A DNA stretch of 49,305 bases from assembly GCA_017620885.1 (NCBI GenBank), contig JAGAUF010000048.1:1-49305 (forward strand), given 5' to 3'. The notes under the pieces were generated by a model. The model was not told the origin of the DNA and ran no database searches. It was given only the letters and a program-made list of their open reading frames with translations. The first letter of the stretch is position 1, and each line of letters begins with the position of its first letter. The DNA comes from Muribaculaceae bacterium (GTDB lineage Bacteria > Bacteroidota > Bacteroidia > Bacteroidales > Muribaculaceae). Shown piece by piece: positions 1 to 8,816 of this stretch. Both the position numbers and the translations under genes were made by a program.

Positions 1-43
1 CGGCATTTTATGGTTTAGCGGACAGTAATAATATTATATAAGG

Positions 44-1441
44 TTATTTCTTACCCTTTGGGGTTGTTTTCTTTGCTGTGGCTTTCTTTGTAGAGGCCTT
101 CTTTGCCGGTTTGCTTTCAGCTGCTACAGTTTCTTTGTCATCCTCTTCTTCACCGGAACGTAAAGATTTTACTTCTTTCTTCAATTCGTTGATTTCATCC
201 TCCTGATTACGGATAGTGAGAAGCAACGAGTTGAGCTCTTCGTTCTCGATCTTCGCGGGGAATTGTTCTTTGACTCTGACGAGGAAGTCGGCCAGAACAT
301 TCATATAGTTTGTGAAGGCAGAAAATGGAGAATCGTATGGGCTGAAAGATGCGTGAGAAGCACCGTCTGCGAGATTCTTCGTGCACATATAATAGAAATG
401 GTCGGAATTCTGCAGGCGATTCCAGTCAAGAAGGAGACGGCGGTCGCGCGTAAGATTTACACGTTCTGCAATGTCATATAGCTTCTTGAGAGCTTCACGC
501 TGCAGTTCGTTTCCTCTCCATGCGGAAACGTCGCGGGCCTCGTCAATGCCTGAAAGGGGATAAGGCACGCTGAGTTCACCTACCGGCTTATTCTTTGAGA
601 TCACCTCGGAGGGAGTCATAAAGTTGATTCCGTTTTGCTCGGCAAACAGTGGCAGAGCTTTCAGGAAGTCGAAAATGCCCGTAGCTTTAGGCTGGAACGA
701 CCCGAACGTCTCCATATTGAAATATAGATTGACTACCTGTTCCTCTTCCGGCAATTCGTTGATCCATCCGATGTATTTGTCGGCTGTGAGCGGATATTGA
801 TCCCAATTGGTATTGCTGAAATTCCGGGATATGTCCTCGGAGAGCTTGTCATTGATAAGGAGAAGGTCGAGGCCGGGAGCAGTGACGGATTTGTAGACGT
901 AGTTGGGAGATTTCCATCCGAGGATATGTTTCGCTCCTACGGTCAGCATACCCTTGAAGCCCATCGCCTTTACCATAAGAGAGATGTCGTCATCATATAT
1001 AAGCTCCGTATTCTGGAAAAATTTGGGTTTGATGCCAAAGAGACCGTGGATGAGTTTGTCGTGTTGTATTACTTGGCGGACAAATTCCTCCGGATCTTCA
1101 AGCGATGCGACGGAGTGAGAATACGTTTCGCTGAGAAATTCCACGCAACCGGTGTCGGCGAGTTTCTTCAGCAGACTGATAAATTCCGGAACAGCCACCT
1201 GAAGTTGCTCAATCGCGGTGCCGGAAATAGATATAGTGCACTTGAACTTCTTGCCATAAGTATTGATCATTTCGAGCAGAGTCTCAACGGTCGGGATGTA
1301 AGAGTCATGCGCGATGCGGCTGATGATTTCCTCGTTCTGAAAATCATCATAATAGTAATGGTCGTTGCCGATATTGAAGAATCGGTAAGTCTTCAGACGG
1401 AATGGCTGGTGAATTTTGAAATATAATGATATAGTCTTCAT
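44..1441 (-). CDS. Glycoside hydrolase family 57 (alpha-amylase/4-alpha-glucanotransferase type)
   Basis: Predicted cytoplasmic alpha-glucan hydrolase or transferase acting on glycogen-like polymers. The 465-residue protein has the GH57 N-terminal motif HQPFR (residues 11-15), a block CVEFLSETYSHS at about 99-110 whose Glu105 fits the family nucleophile, and METFGSFQ at 243-250 in the region of the other conserved acid block. The end (about 395-465) is a Glu/Lys-rich coiled coil followed by a Lys/Ala/Thr low-complexity tail that is outside the catalytic fold. No signal peptide is seen. It is the last gene of a minus-strand operon behind a glycogen-synthase-like transferase and a debranching enzyme, an order I know from Bacteroides, so a role in glycogen turnover is inferred. 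Exact specificity cannot be read from sequence. Confidence 0.9.
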   Translation of the reverse strand: MKTISLYFKIHQPFRLKTYRFFNIGNDHYYYDDFQNEEIISRIAHDSYIPTVETLLEMINTYGKKFKCTISISGTAIEQLQVAVPEFISLLKKLADTGCVEFLSETYSHSVASLEDPEEFVRQVIQHDKLIHGLFGIKPKFFQNTELIYDDDISLMVKAMGFKGMLTVGAKHILGWKSPNYVYKSVTAPGLDLLLINDKLSEDISRNFSNTNWDQYPLTADKYIGWINELPEEEQVVNLYFNMETFGSFQPKATGIFDFLKALPLFAEQNGINFMTPSEVISKNKPVGELSVPYPLSGIDEARDVSAWRGNELQREALKKLYDIAERVNLTRDRRLLLDWNRLQNSDHFYYMCTKNLADGASHASFSPYDSPFSAFTNYMNVLADFLVRVKEQFPAKIENEELNSLLLTIRNQEDEINELKKEVKSLRSGEEEDDKETVAAESKPAKKASTKKATAKKTTPKGKK

Positions 1442-1474
1442 TTTTCAGTAAGATAAAATATTAATGATCGTTGA

Positions 1475-2752
1475 TTATTCTGTGGGCAGACCTTTGGCGC
1501 TTAGCACTTTTTTATAAATATCAATCACCTTCTTGCCGGCCTTTTCCCAAGTGATTCCGTGAATCTCTTCAATGCCGTCATTTTTCAGTGTGTTGTAAAG
1601 TGCAGGATTGGAAATAATGGAGTGTATGGCATCTGCCATAGCGTCGATGTCCCAATAGTCTGTCTTGATGACGTTGGTAAGTATTTCCGCGCAGCCCGAT
1701 TGCTTCGAGATGATTGACGGAGTGCCCATCTCCATAGCTTCCAGCGGTGAAATACCGAACGGCTCGGATACCGAAGGCATAATATAAACGTCGGAATCTC
1801 TCAACATTTCATATACCTGTTTCCCTTTCAAAAAGCCCGTGAAATGGAATCTGTCGGCTATATCGCGTTTGGCTACGAGTTGAATCATCTTCTCCATCAT
1901 ATCGCCGCTGCCGGCCATCACGAAGCGAACATTAGGATCTTTCTGAAGAACTTTGGCGGCTGCCTCTACGAAATATTCCGGACCTTTTTGCATAGTGATA
2001 CGGCCAAGAAATGTCACGACTTTCTCGTCACCTGTGCGACGCGGAAGATTCAGCAGCTCGTCGTCGAGAGGGATGACGGCGTTATGCACCGTTGTCACTT
2101 TGTCGGGATTGATGCCGTATTTGTCTATTACAGTGCGCCGCGTCAGATCGGAGACTGTTATGATATGGTCGGCATTTTCCATTCCGTCTTTCTCAATGGC
2201 GAAGACGGTGGGATTGACATTGCCGCGAGAGCGGTCGAAATCAGTGGCGTGTACGTGAATCACGAGAGGCTTGCCGGTGACGTTTTTGGCGTGTATGCCG
2301 GCAGGATAGGTCAGCCAGTCGTGCGAGTGTATGATGTCGCAAGGGACAGTGCGTGCGATAACTCCGGCTACGATAGAATAATTGTTGATTTCCTCAATCA
2401 GGTTATCAGGATAGCGGCCGGAAAATTCTATGCATCCCAAATCGTTGAGCTTCATATAATTGAAGTCGGCATAGATATGGTCGCGCAGGTCGAAATAGGT
2501 CTGTGGTGACATATATTTCCCAATGCGCGATTCTACATAATCCCAATTTACATCTCGCCATGCCACCGGCGTATTGCAGGCGCCGATGATATTGGCAAAA
2601 CCGCGCTCCTCGTCTCCCCACGGTTTCGGAATAACGAAGGTAATTTCCATATTCCCGTTGGCGTGCATACCTTTGGTGAGCCCATAACTCGCCGTGCCGA
2701 GTCCTCCGAGAATATGCGGTGGAAATTCCCATCCGAACATTAATGCTTTCAT
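1475..2752 (-). CDS. Glycogen synthase-like glycosyltransferase (GT-B, GT4/GT5-like)
   Basis: Predicted retaining GT-B glycosyltransferase that extends alpha-glucan from a nucleotide-glucose donor. Of 425 residues, the start FGWEFPPHILGGLG (6-19) is the GG-containing acceptor/donor loop of the starch/glycogen synthase group. Near the C-terminus, SVSEPFGISPLEAMEMG carries the E-x7-E nucleotide-sugar binding motif. No signal peptide or membrane segment is seen. It lies 68 bases after the debranching enzyme gene and 33 bases before the GH57 gene on the same strand, which supports one glycogen operon. It is shorter than E. coli GlgA and belongs to the Bacteroidetes type usually annotated simply as glycosyltransferase or glycogen synthase, so substrate is inferred from context. 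Confidence 0.85.
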   Translation of the reverse strand: MKALMFGWEFPPHILGGLGTASYGLTKGMHANGNMEITFVIPKPWGDEERGFANIIGACNTPVAWRDVNWDYVESRIGKYMSPQTYFDLRDHIYADFNYMKLNDLGCIEFSGRYPDNLIEEINNYSIVAGVIARTVPCDIIHSHDWLTYPAGIHAKNVTGKPLVIHVHATDFDRSRGNVNPTVFAIEKDGMENADHIITVSDLTRRTVIDKYGINPDKVTTVHNAVIPLDDELLNLPRRTGDEKVVTFLGRITMQKGPEYFVEAAAKVLQKDPNVRFVMAGSGDMMEKMIQLVAKRDIADRFHFTGFLKGKQVYEMLRDSDVYIMPSVSEPFGISPLEAMEMGTPSIISKQSGCAEILTNVIKTDYWDIDAMADAIHSIISNPALYNTLKNDGIEEIHGITWEKAGKKVIDIYKKVLSAKGLPTE

Positions 2753-2820
2753 GTTGAAGAGTATTCTTATGTTATATTGTGGTCTTATTTAAGTTATTAG
2801 AGAATATTTCTCATTTCGGG

Positions 2821-4794
2821 TCAATCCTCTTTGTCATCCTCGTCGATTGCGCGCGCGAGATCGTTTACCGTATGGATGCACCGCAGGATTTCACCTACAT
2901 TCTTAGCTGTGCTGACAGCGCCTCTGCCACTGTAAGGGGGATTGCCGTCATACATCTCTGAGAGCGAGCCGAGGCATCCCTGCGCCATCTCTTCCTCATA
3001 TCCGATCAGCATACGCTCGATAAAACCGATTCCGCTTAAGCCGAACACATTCAGATAGGCCTCTGCATAAAAGCCGAACAGCCATGGACGTGCCGGACCC
3101 TGATGCACGGCATATTCTCGTTCCAACGGCCCTCCGACATAATTCGGACGATAGGCGTAACTCTTAGGACTGAGCGAACGTAAACCTTTTGGAGTCAGGA
3201 GTTCACGTGTCACGAAATCGAGGACATTGCGTTTCTGACGACGGGAGAGCGGGGAATATTGCATTCCGCAGGCGATAGCCATATTTGGCCGCACCTCCAC
3301 GCTCTTGTGGTTGCCGTCTACGAAATCGTATAGATAGCCGGATTCATTCACGAATGTCTCCACGAAAGATTCTTTCATATTCTCCGCTATGTATTCGAGT
3401 TCGGCTACATAGCGCGCCTCCTCCTTGTCCGTGCGGAATATTTCTGCGGCAAAGCATAACGCATTATACCATAATGCATTGAATTCTACAATGTAGCCTG
3501 AGCGAGGGATAATCGGCTTGCCATTGATAGAGGCTGACATCCATGTGACAGGAGTGTTCTCGCCGTTGGAATAAAGGAGACCGTTCACACTGTGCCGCAG
3601 ATTTGGCACACGGCCGCTGCGCACCGAGTCAATGAGATATTTCAGATCCTCGCCATATTTCTTCTTAAAGGCGTCTGCACCTTCGTAAATACTGTATTGC
3701 TGAAGTGCCCACATTGTCCAAAGCGGAATGTCGGGAAGATCGATTTCGTGTATCGTACGGTGCATACGGCCATCTTCAAGGTAATCTTTAAGAGCCTTCA
3801 GGAATGTATCCATAATCGCCTCATAATCATCTTTATGACCAATGGAAAGAGTGCAGCCGGGAAGTCCGGTCAGCTCGTCGCGGGCGCGCACATTATACCA
3901 TGGATAGCCGGCCATAAGATACATTCCCGACTTGTTTTTCAGATAGAACTGCATCGCGGCGTTCTTCAGACAATTGAAGAAGCTGGTACGTGCCGTGCGG
4001 GTCTTTATCTCTGAGTCGTAAGTTTCTTCATATTCATCCGGTTGAGTCTCGAAAGTCGACGCAGAAAAGATGATCGATTCCCCCTTCTTTATAGGAAGTT
4101 CAAAATATCCGGGTACCCATAAATCTTCTTTATAGGGGATGCCGCGGTCGCGATCCTTATAATATTCTATTGAGTTATACCAATGTCCGTCGTTTACCCA
4201 TTTCACATCTTTTTTATTGAACTGCATAAACAGTTCCGGATAGCCGTGATAAAGACAGGTTGAGATTCCGTTTTTTACCGTCTTGATTTCCTTATTGATT
4301 ACATCGTTGGCAATGCAAAGGTCATTGGCGTTTCGGAATGCGAGGAAGGGACGAAACTGAAGCGTTGTGGGGGAGTGGGCGTCCAAAAGAGTATATTTGA
4401 TTAATATACGGTTTTCATACGAGATGAACAGCTTTTCTTTCGAGAGAATAACACCCCCTACGCGGAAAATGAGTCGTGGGACGACGTCGCAGTTGAACTC
4501 GCGGATATATTTATGTCCGTTTGGAGAGAAAACGTTAGGTCCATATTGATGAATACCCATATTGAACGGAGCGCCGTGTTGAATCACTGTCTCGTCTAAC
4601 GAGGAAAGCAGAACGTGCGCCTTATCATCCATCTCAGGAATCGGAATAACTAAAAGACCGTGTTGTTTACGGGTGTTGCATCCGACTATCGAGGTACAAT
4701 GATAACCGCCCGATTTATTAGTGCGGAGCATTTCCTTAGGCAGACTTTGCTCCAAGTTTATCATCAGGCTCTTGTCAAATTTCAGATAACTCAT
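2821..4794 (-). CDS. Glycogen debranching enzyme (amylo-alpha-1,6-glucosidase, GH133)
   Basis: Predicted cytoplasmic enzyme removing alpha-1,6 branches from glycogen. The 657-residue protein has an archaeal/bacterial-type GDE N-terminal beta domain (about 15-260, starting KEMLRTNKSGGYHCTSIVG) and a C-terminal alpha/alpha-barrel (about 285-640) with the family landmarks AGYPWYNVRARDELTGLPG and FNALWYNAL, and a late block AVHQGPARPWLFG. Length matches the GDE family. It is the promoter-proximal gene of the minus-strand cluster with a glycogen synthase-like transferase and GH57. The start ATG at 4794 is followed by a conserved-looking N-terminus (MSYLKFDKSLMINLEQ). No clear promoter box was found in the 269 bases upstream. 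Confidence 0.93.
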   Translation of the reverse strand: MSYLKFDKSLMINLEQSLPKEMLRTNKSGGYHCTSIVGCNTRKQHGLLVIPIPEMDDKAHVLLSSLDETVIQHGAPFNMGIHQYGPNVFSPNGHKYIREFNCDVVPRLIFRVGGVILSKEKLFISYENRILIKYTLLDAHSPTTLQFRPFLAFRNANDLCIANDVINKEIKTVKNGISTCLYHGYPELFMQFNKKDVKWVNDGHWYNSIEYYKDRDRGIPYKEDLWVPGYFELPIKKGESIIFSASTFETQPDEYEETYDSEIKTRTARTSFFNCLKNAAMQFYLKNKSGMYLMAGYPWYNVRARDELTGLPGCTLSIGHKDDYEAIMDTFLKALKDYLEDGRMHRTIHEIDLPDIPLWTMWALQQYSIYEGADAFKKKYGEDLKYLIDSVRSGRVPNLRHSVNGLLYSNGENTPVTWMSASINGKPIIPRSGYIVEFNALWYNALCFAAEIFRTDKEEARYVAELEYIAENMKESFVETFVNESGYLYDFVDGNHKSVEVRPNMAIACGMQYSPLSRRQKRNVLDFVTRELLTPKGLRSLSPKSYAYRPNYVGGPLEREYAVHQGPARPWLFGFYAEAYLNVFGLSGIGFIERMLIGYEEEMAQGCLGSLSEMYDGNPPYSGRGAVSTAKNVGEILRCIHTVNDLARAIDEDDKED

Positions 4795-5063
4795 TGTCGT
4801 TATTTATTTTAAAGATATACGTGAACCATTTATTTCAGAACGTCTTTATATGTTCTGCTAATGGATTCGACGGCTTTCTATGAATTCATTATTTCATGGA
4901 AATCAATCCTGTCCTTATTTAAATTGTGTAGGCAGTTCAGGTATAATGGGCATATACCTATTTCAGATAATTAACAAATAAAAAGAGAAAAAGTTTTAGA
5001 AATATATAAAATAAAAAACCACTTTTTCACTTTTATTATTCCGTTACTTCTGCTTACACGGAA
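4795..5063. other. Intergenic region between the yihY-like gene and the glycogen operon
   Basis: AT-rich spacer. It should hold the end of the YihY transcript and the promoter of the glycogen operon, both on the minus strand. The only structure I see is a short perfect inverted repeat (GGTATA at 4940-4945, TATACC at 4953-4958) without a T tract. No TAnnTTTG box, RNA gene or credible small gene was found. Confidence 0.4.
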
Positions 5064-6473
5064 TCAATGTTTCTTTTCTTCCTTATCCTCCGACGAGCGT
5101 ATGAGCCGACTCACCTCTGTCGCTGTGGGCACGTCAAGGTCCTTAATGAAGATTTCATCCTCCCCGGCTTGGATACGTGAGAAGAAAACCTCTGTACGGC
5201 GCAGCAGCGCGGAATAGATCCGAGCGAATCGCGGGATGAAGTCAGATTCCCCTACGTTGTCGACGCGTTCAATCAGTTCGCCCACAGTCAGGGTATTCGC
5301 ATCTACTGCCGGTGCGACAGTTATCTCCTGATTTTCTCCTACTACGTAATATATCAGTTTTGCATCATGCAGGCGAATCACGATACGATTTACGAGGCGT
5401 ATGGGTAAGTCATACTCCATCGAGATGTCATTGGGGGTAAGTGGTTTCTTCCCATTCAGAAAGCGTTTCACCACAATAGCCATTACGACGAGGAGGACCT
5501 TGTGCATATATCTGTCAGAAACATTTTCGATGTTCCCGAGAAAGTTGAATGCGAAGATATTCTGAAGCGAATAGGTGAGAACGCATCCGAACAGGAGGAT
5601 AAGCCATGAAAATTGCAGCCATATCAGAAGGAGAGGGAGGAAGGCGAAAGAACCGTAGATGGCGTTGTATTTAGACACGTAGATTTGTCCGTTTACGAAA
5701 AGGAGTTGGAGTATTGTGAACGCCAAGGCGCAGACTGCTCCGGAAATAGCGGCGTATTTGAATGATACTTTCGTATTGGGTATCAGCCAGAAAGAGAGGA
5801 CGAACGCCAGCCACGTAAGAATAAATGGGGATATTTCAAGCGCCGTATTGACCACCGGCGTGAGTATCTCTGCTCCCGGACCGCTTTGCACAATTGTCGA
5901 CATAAAGATAGAAACTCCCGATGAGCATAGCATTAGTATGGGGATTATCAGGCAGATAGCTATATAATCGGTGATTTTCTGGAGGATGCCTCGGCGACTC
6001 TTTATGTCCCAGATATTGTTGAAAGCCTCTTCGATTGAAGAGAGGAGCGAGATGAGAGTCCAGAGTAGAAAAACTATCCCGATGCCGACGAAGAGTCCCT
6101 GTGTGGCTTGGTTAAGATAACGGTCTACAAAGGAAAGCGCCGTGCTTACCGCTTCGCCTTGAGAGGGGAAATATATGTACAGCTCACGTTCCACAACGTT
6201 TTGCAGTCCAAAGCCTCTTCCAATGGCAACTAATAGCGCGAATGCCGGCACAATGGCGAGAACGGTGGAATATGTCAGAGCCATAGATTTCGACTGCAGG
6301 CCGCGGTCAAGAAAGGATCGAACAGAAAGATTTGCTGTTTTGATGAGGCGGATACCGAGGGTGTTTTCGGCAGACGACCATACTCCCTCGCGGCAATATT
6401 CATAAGCGGCGCGAAGACGGACTATTGTTCTGCTTAGCCATGATGGTTTTGGATGTTGAGCTTTCCCTCCCAT
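5064..6473 (-). CDS. YihY/BrkB family inner membrane protein
   Basis: Integral membrane protein of the YihY/BrkB family (formerly misnamed RNase BN), function unknown. After a short cytoplasmic N-terminus the protein has about six hydrophobic segments between residues ~75 and ~325. It carries family landmarks SMALTYSTVLAIVPAFALLVAIG and LLIWLQFSWLILLFG, and a conserved amphipathic stretch around FNNIWDIKSRRG. A cytoplasmic C-terminal domain (about 335-469) resembles a winged helix, as in other long YihY proteins. I place the start at the ATG at 6473 (MGGKAQHPKPSW). A longer reading begins at a TTG at 6500, which would crowd the RNase P RNA 3' end. The gene follows rnpB on the same strand. Confidence 0.88.
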   Translation of the reverse strand: MGGKAQHPKPSWLSRTIVRLRAAYEYCREGVWSSAENTLGIRLIKTANLSVRSFLDRGLQSKSMALTYSTVLAIVPAFALLVAIGRGFGLQNVVERELYIYFPSQGEAVSTALSFVDRYLNQATQGLFVGIGIVFLLWTLISLLSSIEEAFNNIWDIKSRRGILQKITDYIAICLIIPILMLCSSGVSIFMSTIVQSGPGAEILTPVVNTALEISPFILTWLAFVLSFWLIPNTKVSFKYAAISGAVCALAFTILQLLFVNGQIYVSKYNAIYGSFAFLPLLLIWLQFSWLILLFGCVLTYSLQNIFAFNFLGNIENVSDRYMHKVLLVVMAIVVKRFLNGKKPLTPNDISMEYDLPIRLVNRIVIRLHDAKLIYYVVGENQEITVAPAVDANTLTVGELIERVDNVGESDFIPRFARIYSALLRRTEVFFSRIQAGEDEIFIKDLDVPTATEVSRLIRSSEDKEEKKH

Positions 6474-6504
6474 AAGAATTGGAATCGTAAAAAGGAGCAA
6501 GGAG

Positions 6505-6880
6505 GGGAACAGAGGCGCTGTAAGCCGGGTTATGTACAGGCATAAAGCCTGCGTCTGTCATTTATCTGACTCCGCAATTGCTTACGGAATTTAGCAGCCT
6601 ACCCCCCGGCAACGGGCGAGCCACCCTTGACTGCCGGTATATTTGGCCTTGCACCGCATCGGATGTACGGCCCCGCGGATTCCGCCGCGAGCGGTGGGCT
6701 CTTACCCCGCCTTTTCACCCTTGCCGGAAGACTTGCTCCCGGCGGTTGTTTTCTGTTACATTGTCCCTGCCGTTGCCGACAGCTTTCCGTTAGAAAGGAT
6801 GTTGCTCTGTGGTGCCCGGACTTTCCTCTTGACGCCTGATCCTTTGGCCGCGTCAAGCGACAGACCACGCCTCTGTCAGT
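6505..6880 (-). ncRNA. rnpB: RNase P RNA (bacterial class A)
   Basis: The catalytic RNA that matures tRNA 5' ends. Read on the minus strand, it carries the nearly invariant GAGGAAAGTCCGGGCACC block (complement of 6813-6830) and, near the 3' end, ACCCGGCTTACAG (complement of about 6519-6531). These two form the conserved P4 core. The ends pair perfectly as helix P1: ACAGAGGCG (complement of 6868-6876) with CGCCTCTGT (complement of 6509-6517). Ends are estimated from P1. Apparent open frames across this interval are artefacts of the GC-rich RNA. Confidence 0.95.
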
Positions 6881-6943
6881 TCCTTGCTTATATATTAGAC
6901 TCGAAATGTATAAAAAAGTTTAATGACGTTTAAAAAAATTGCT

Positions 6944-7534
6944 TCACCAGATGTCGTCGGTAGTAGTGGATTTTTGAGACTCGCGTATATAACGCTTCAT
7001 TTTGGCTTCTCCTATCATAGCGACAAATCCATTAATGCTGTAACATATCAGCCCGGCACCTGTGATGATTGCTGCAGTACGGTCGATAAGATGCGGCTGC
7101 CCGATGATGATTATAGTTACGCCGGCTATAATCATAAGCACCGGCACAATATATAATATTGCACCCAAAAATCCTGAAAGATGCGAGGAGGCGAGGGTTA
7201 TGATGCCGATTATGGCCGCCACTATCATGACAGCGGCAAGCGTATAGAGTATTGCCGAAGAGAAGACACGCGGCATACTGATAAGACAGATTCCGAAAAT
7301 TAGGCCGAGGGCAGATCCTGCAATGGTGGTCCAGTTATAATTATAACTGCTTCCGTGCTGTTTGATCATTGCAACCATACCGATGCTCACTCCGATGGCA
7401 GAAGGGATGACCATCATAATTCCTATGATTTGTACAAGAGTGGAAAAGAGAGCGTTACGATTATTGAAAATCAGAAGGAGAATACCCGCTGCGAGTGCGA
7501 ATATACATACCCATACATTACTTTTAGTCTTCAT
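6944..7534 (-). CDS. DUF308/HdeD-like small membrane protein
   Basis: A 196-residue hydrophobic protein with about six predicted membrane helices (roughly residues 8-25, 32-58, 70-86, 90-112, 119-141 and 148-172) arranged as helical pairs, as in DUF308 (HdeD-like) proteins. A short charged C-terminal tail (KMKRYIRESQKS) is probably cytoplasmic. HdeD in enterobacteria is linked to acid resistance, but no function is established for the Bacteroidales homologues, so none is assigned. It lies 43 bases downstream of the cytidylate-kinase-like gene on the same strand and is probably co-transcribed with it. Confidence 0.75.
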   Translation of the reverse strand: MKTKSNVWVCIFALAAGILLLIFNNRNALFSTLVQIIGIMMVIPSAIGVSIGMVAMIKQHGSSYNYNWTTIAGSALGLIFGICLISMPRVFSSAILYTLAAVMIVAAIIGIITLASSHLSGFLGAILYIVPVLMIIAGVTIIIIGQPHLIDRTAAIITGAGLICYSINGFVAMIGEAKMKRYIRESQKSTTTDDIW

Positions 7535-7577
7535 AGCTTTTAATTTAGTGTGTTTTTCAATTCAGAAGAGGTGTTTA

Positions 7578-8207
7578 TTACTTGGATTTCATCCGGAATT
7601 CGATGAACGTCATTACGAGGTCGGCCATTTCGTCGACGGAGAGATGTGTAGAGTCGATACACAGATTGTAAACGGATGCCTCTCCCCAGTTTCTTCCGGT
7701 GAAATAATTGTAATAGTTGCGGCGCAGTTTGTCTTGTTTTTCGGCCAAATCCGAAGCTGCCGGTTCCGAAGAACATTCACCACGGTCTACGATGCGGAGA
7801 GCCCGAGTTTTAAGGTCAGCGTGAACGAATATAGATATGAGTCCGGGCATATCCCGCAGGATATAGTCTGCCGTGCGCCCTACGATTACGCAGGGTCCTT
7901 CTTCGGCAAGCTGGCGTATCACGCGGCTTTGTGCCGTATATATATCGTCTGCATTCATTGCTGATGTACAGAAATGATATGTGACGGAATTATAGTTGAA
8001 GTTCAGAAGGGAATGGAGCAGAGACGGTCGTTTCTCGTCAGACGTTTCAAACACCGATTTATTGAATCCGAAACGTTCTGCCGCTTCTTGAAGAAGCTCT
8101 TTATCGAAATAGGGGAGACCGAGACGCTGAGCAATTGCGCGTCCGAGGCGTCTGCCTCCGGCACCATACTGTCGTCCAATCACTATCACTAAATCGCTTT
8201 TTTTCAT
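7578..8207 (-). CDS. Cytidylate kinase-like family protein
   Basis: Predicted P-loop nucleotide kinase-like protein (the family annotated 'cytidylate kinase-like', distinct from Cmk). Of 209 residues, the N-terminus IVIGRQYGAGGRRLGRAIAQ (about 8-27) is a modified P-loop with the GAGG signature. YFDKELLQEAAERFG follows, and VIVGRTADYILRDMPGLISIFVHAD (two strands and the NMP-binding region) lies at about 105-135. The AGGRR version of the loop is typical of this family. The true substrate is not known. ATG at 8207 gives an N-terminus that starts directly at the first strand. Confidence 0.85.
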   Translation of the reverse strand: MKKSDLVIVIGRQYGAGGRRLGRAIAQRLGLPYFDKELLQEAAERFGFNKSVFETSDEKRPSLLHSLLNFNYNSVTYHFCTSAMNADDIYTAQSRVIRQLAEEGPCVIVGRTADYILRDMPGLISIFVHADLKTRALRIVDRGECSSEPAASDLAEKQDKLRRNYYNYFTGRNWGEASVYNLCIDSTHLSVDEMADLVMTFIEFRMKSK

Positions 8208-8277
8208 CGTTTGATCGTCTCTATGTGATTTTATATTTTAATAACCGCTGAAACTTGAATATAGTTCCGTCGATTGG

Positions 8278-8285
8278 CAAATTTA
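8278..8285 (-). promoter_or_regulatory. Putative -7 box upstream of the cytidylate kinase-like gene
   Basis: The minus strand reads TAAATTTG, an exact match to the Bacteroidetes -7 consensus TAnnTTTG, about 70 bases upstream of the ATG at 8207. No convincing -33 TTTG box is present at the expected spacing, so support is moderate. Confidence 0.45.
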
Positions 8286-8347
8286 TACGCAGTGAACGTC
8301 GCAGAGAAGCCGTACGGCCGCAATGAGGCACGATTTTTCTTACTTTA

Positions 8348-8379
8348 TTTGGAGATATGAAAAGTTTGGCTTAATTTTG
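8348..8379 (+). promoter_or_regulatory. Bacteroidetes-type promoter for the 8400 gene
   Basis: TTTG at 8348-8351, a 20-base spacer and TAATTTTG at 8372-8379 match the sigma-ABfr -33/-7 consensus exactly. The start codon at 8400 follows about 20 bases later, implying a very short leader. Confidence 0.8.
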
Positions 8380-8399
8380 CAGTTATAATTTCATCCGGT

Positions 8400-8771
8400 A
8401 TGACTGATGATCTGAAACAACTTGAGCAGGATGCCGACGGATTGACGATATATGAATACATCGTTAATCATGTCGAGGACGTGGAAGAAAGCCTTCCCGA
8501 GCTTGCGGAATTTATGAAACGAGCCGATCTGACAGGACAGTTCCTTGCCAGCACTGCCCGTTTCCTTGCTGCCGTAAACCGCAGTAAATTTGATAAATAT
8601 TTAAGCGCTTTCATAGAAGGCGCACTTGAACGTGACCGCGAACGTAAATATATCGGTTCTCTCTTGGAGGCAATCTGGGGACCCGATTATCGTGAGAAAT
8701 CGGACGAATTATGTCAGACTGACAATAATTTCCGTCGGATTTACAAACGTATATTTCCCACCGGCATCTGA
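8400..8771 (+). CDS. Conserved-type hypothetical protein, small acidic helical
   Basis: I do not recognise a named family. The protein is 123 residues, soluble, rich in acidic residues at the start (MTDDLKQLEQDADGLTIYEY) and apparently all-helical, with a basic C-terminal end (NFRRIYKRIFPTGI). No signal peptide, membrane segment or metal-binding motif is visible. A near-perfect promoter lies immediately upstream, which argues that it is a real gene. It precedes a secreted cyclophilin gene by 45 bases and could be co-transcribed with it. No function is proposed. Confidence 0.7.
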   Translation: MTDDLKQLEQDADGLTIYEYIVNHVEDVEESLPELAEFMKRADLTGQFLASTARFLAAVNRSKFDKYLSAFIEGALERDRERKYIGSLLEAIWGPDYREKSDELCQTDNNFRRIYKRIFPTGI

Positions 8772-8816
8772 TTGCCGTGGTAAGTTTGCGGCGCGAATTT
8801 TAAATGTTATAACATT

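Noticed and set aside
6578..6933. Several overlapping open frames on both strands in a GC-rich stretch
   Set aside because: They lie on the RNase P RNA gene, whose conserved core and P1 helix explain the sequence.
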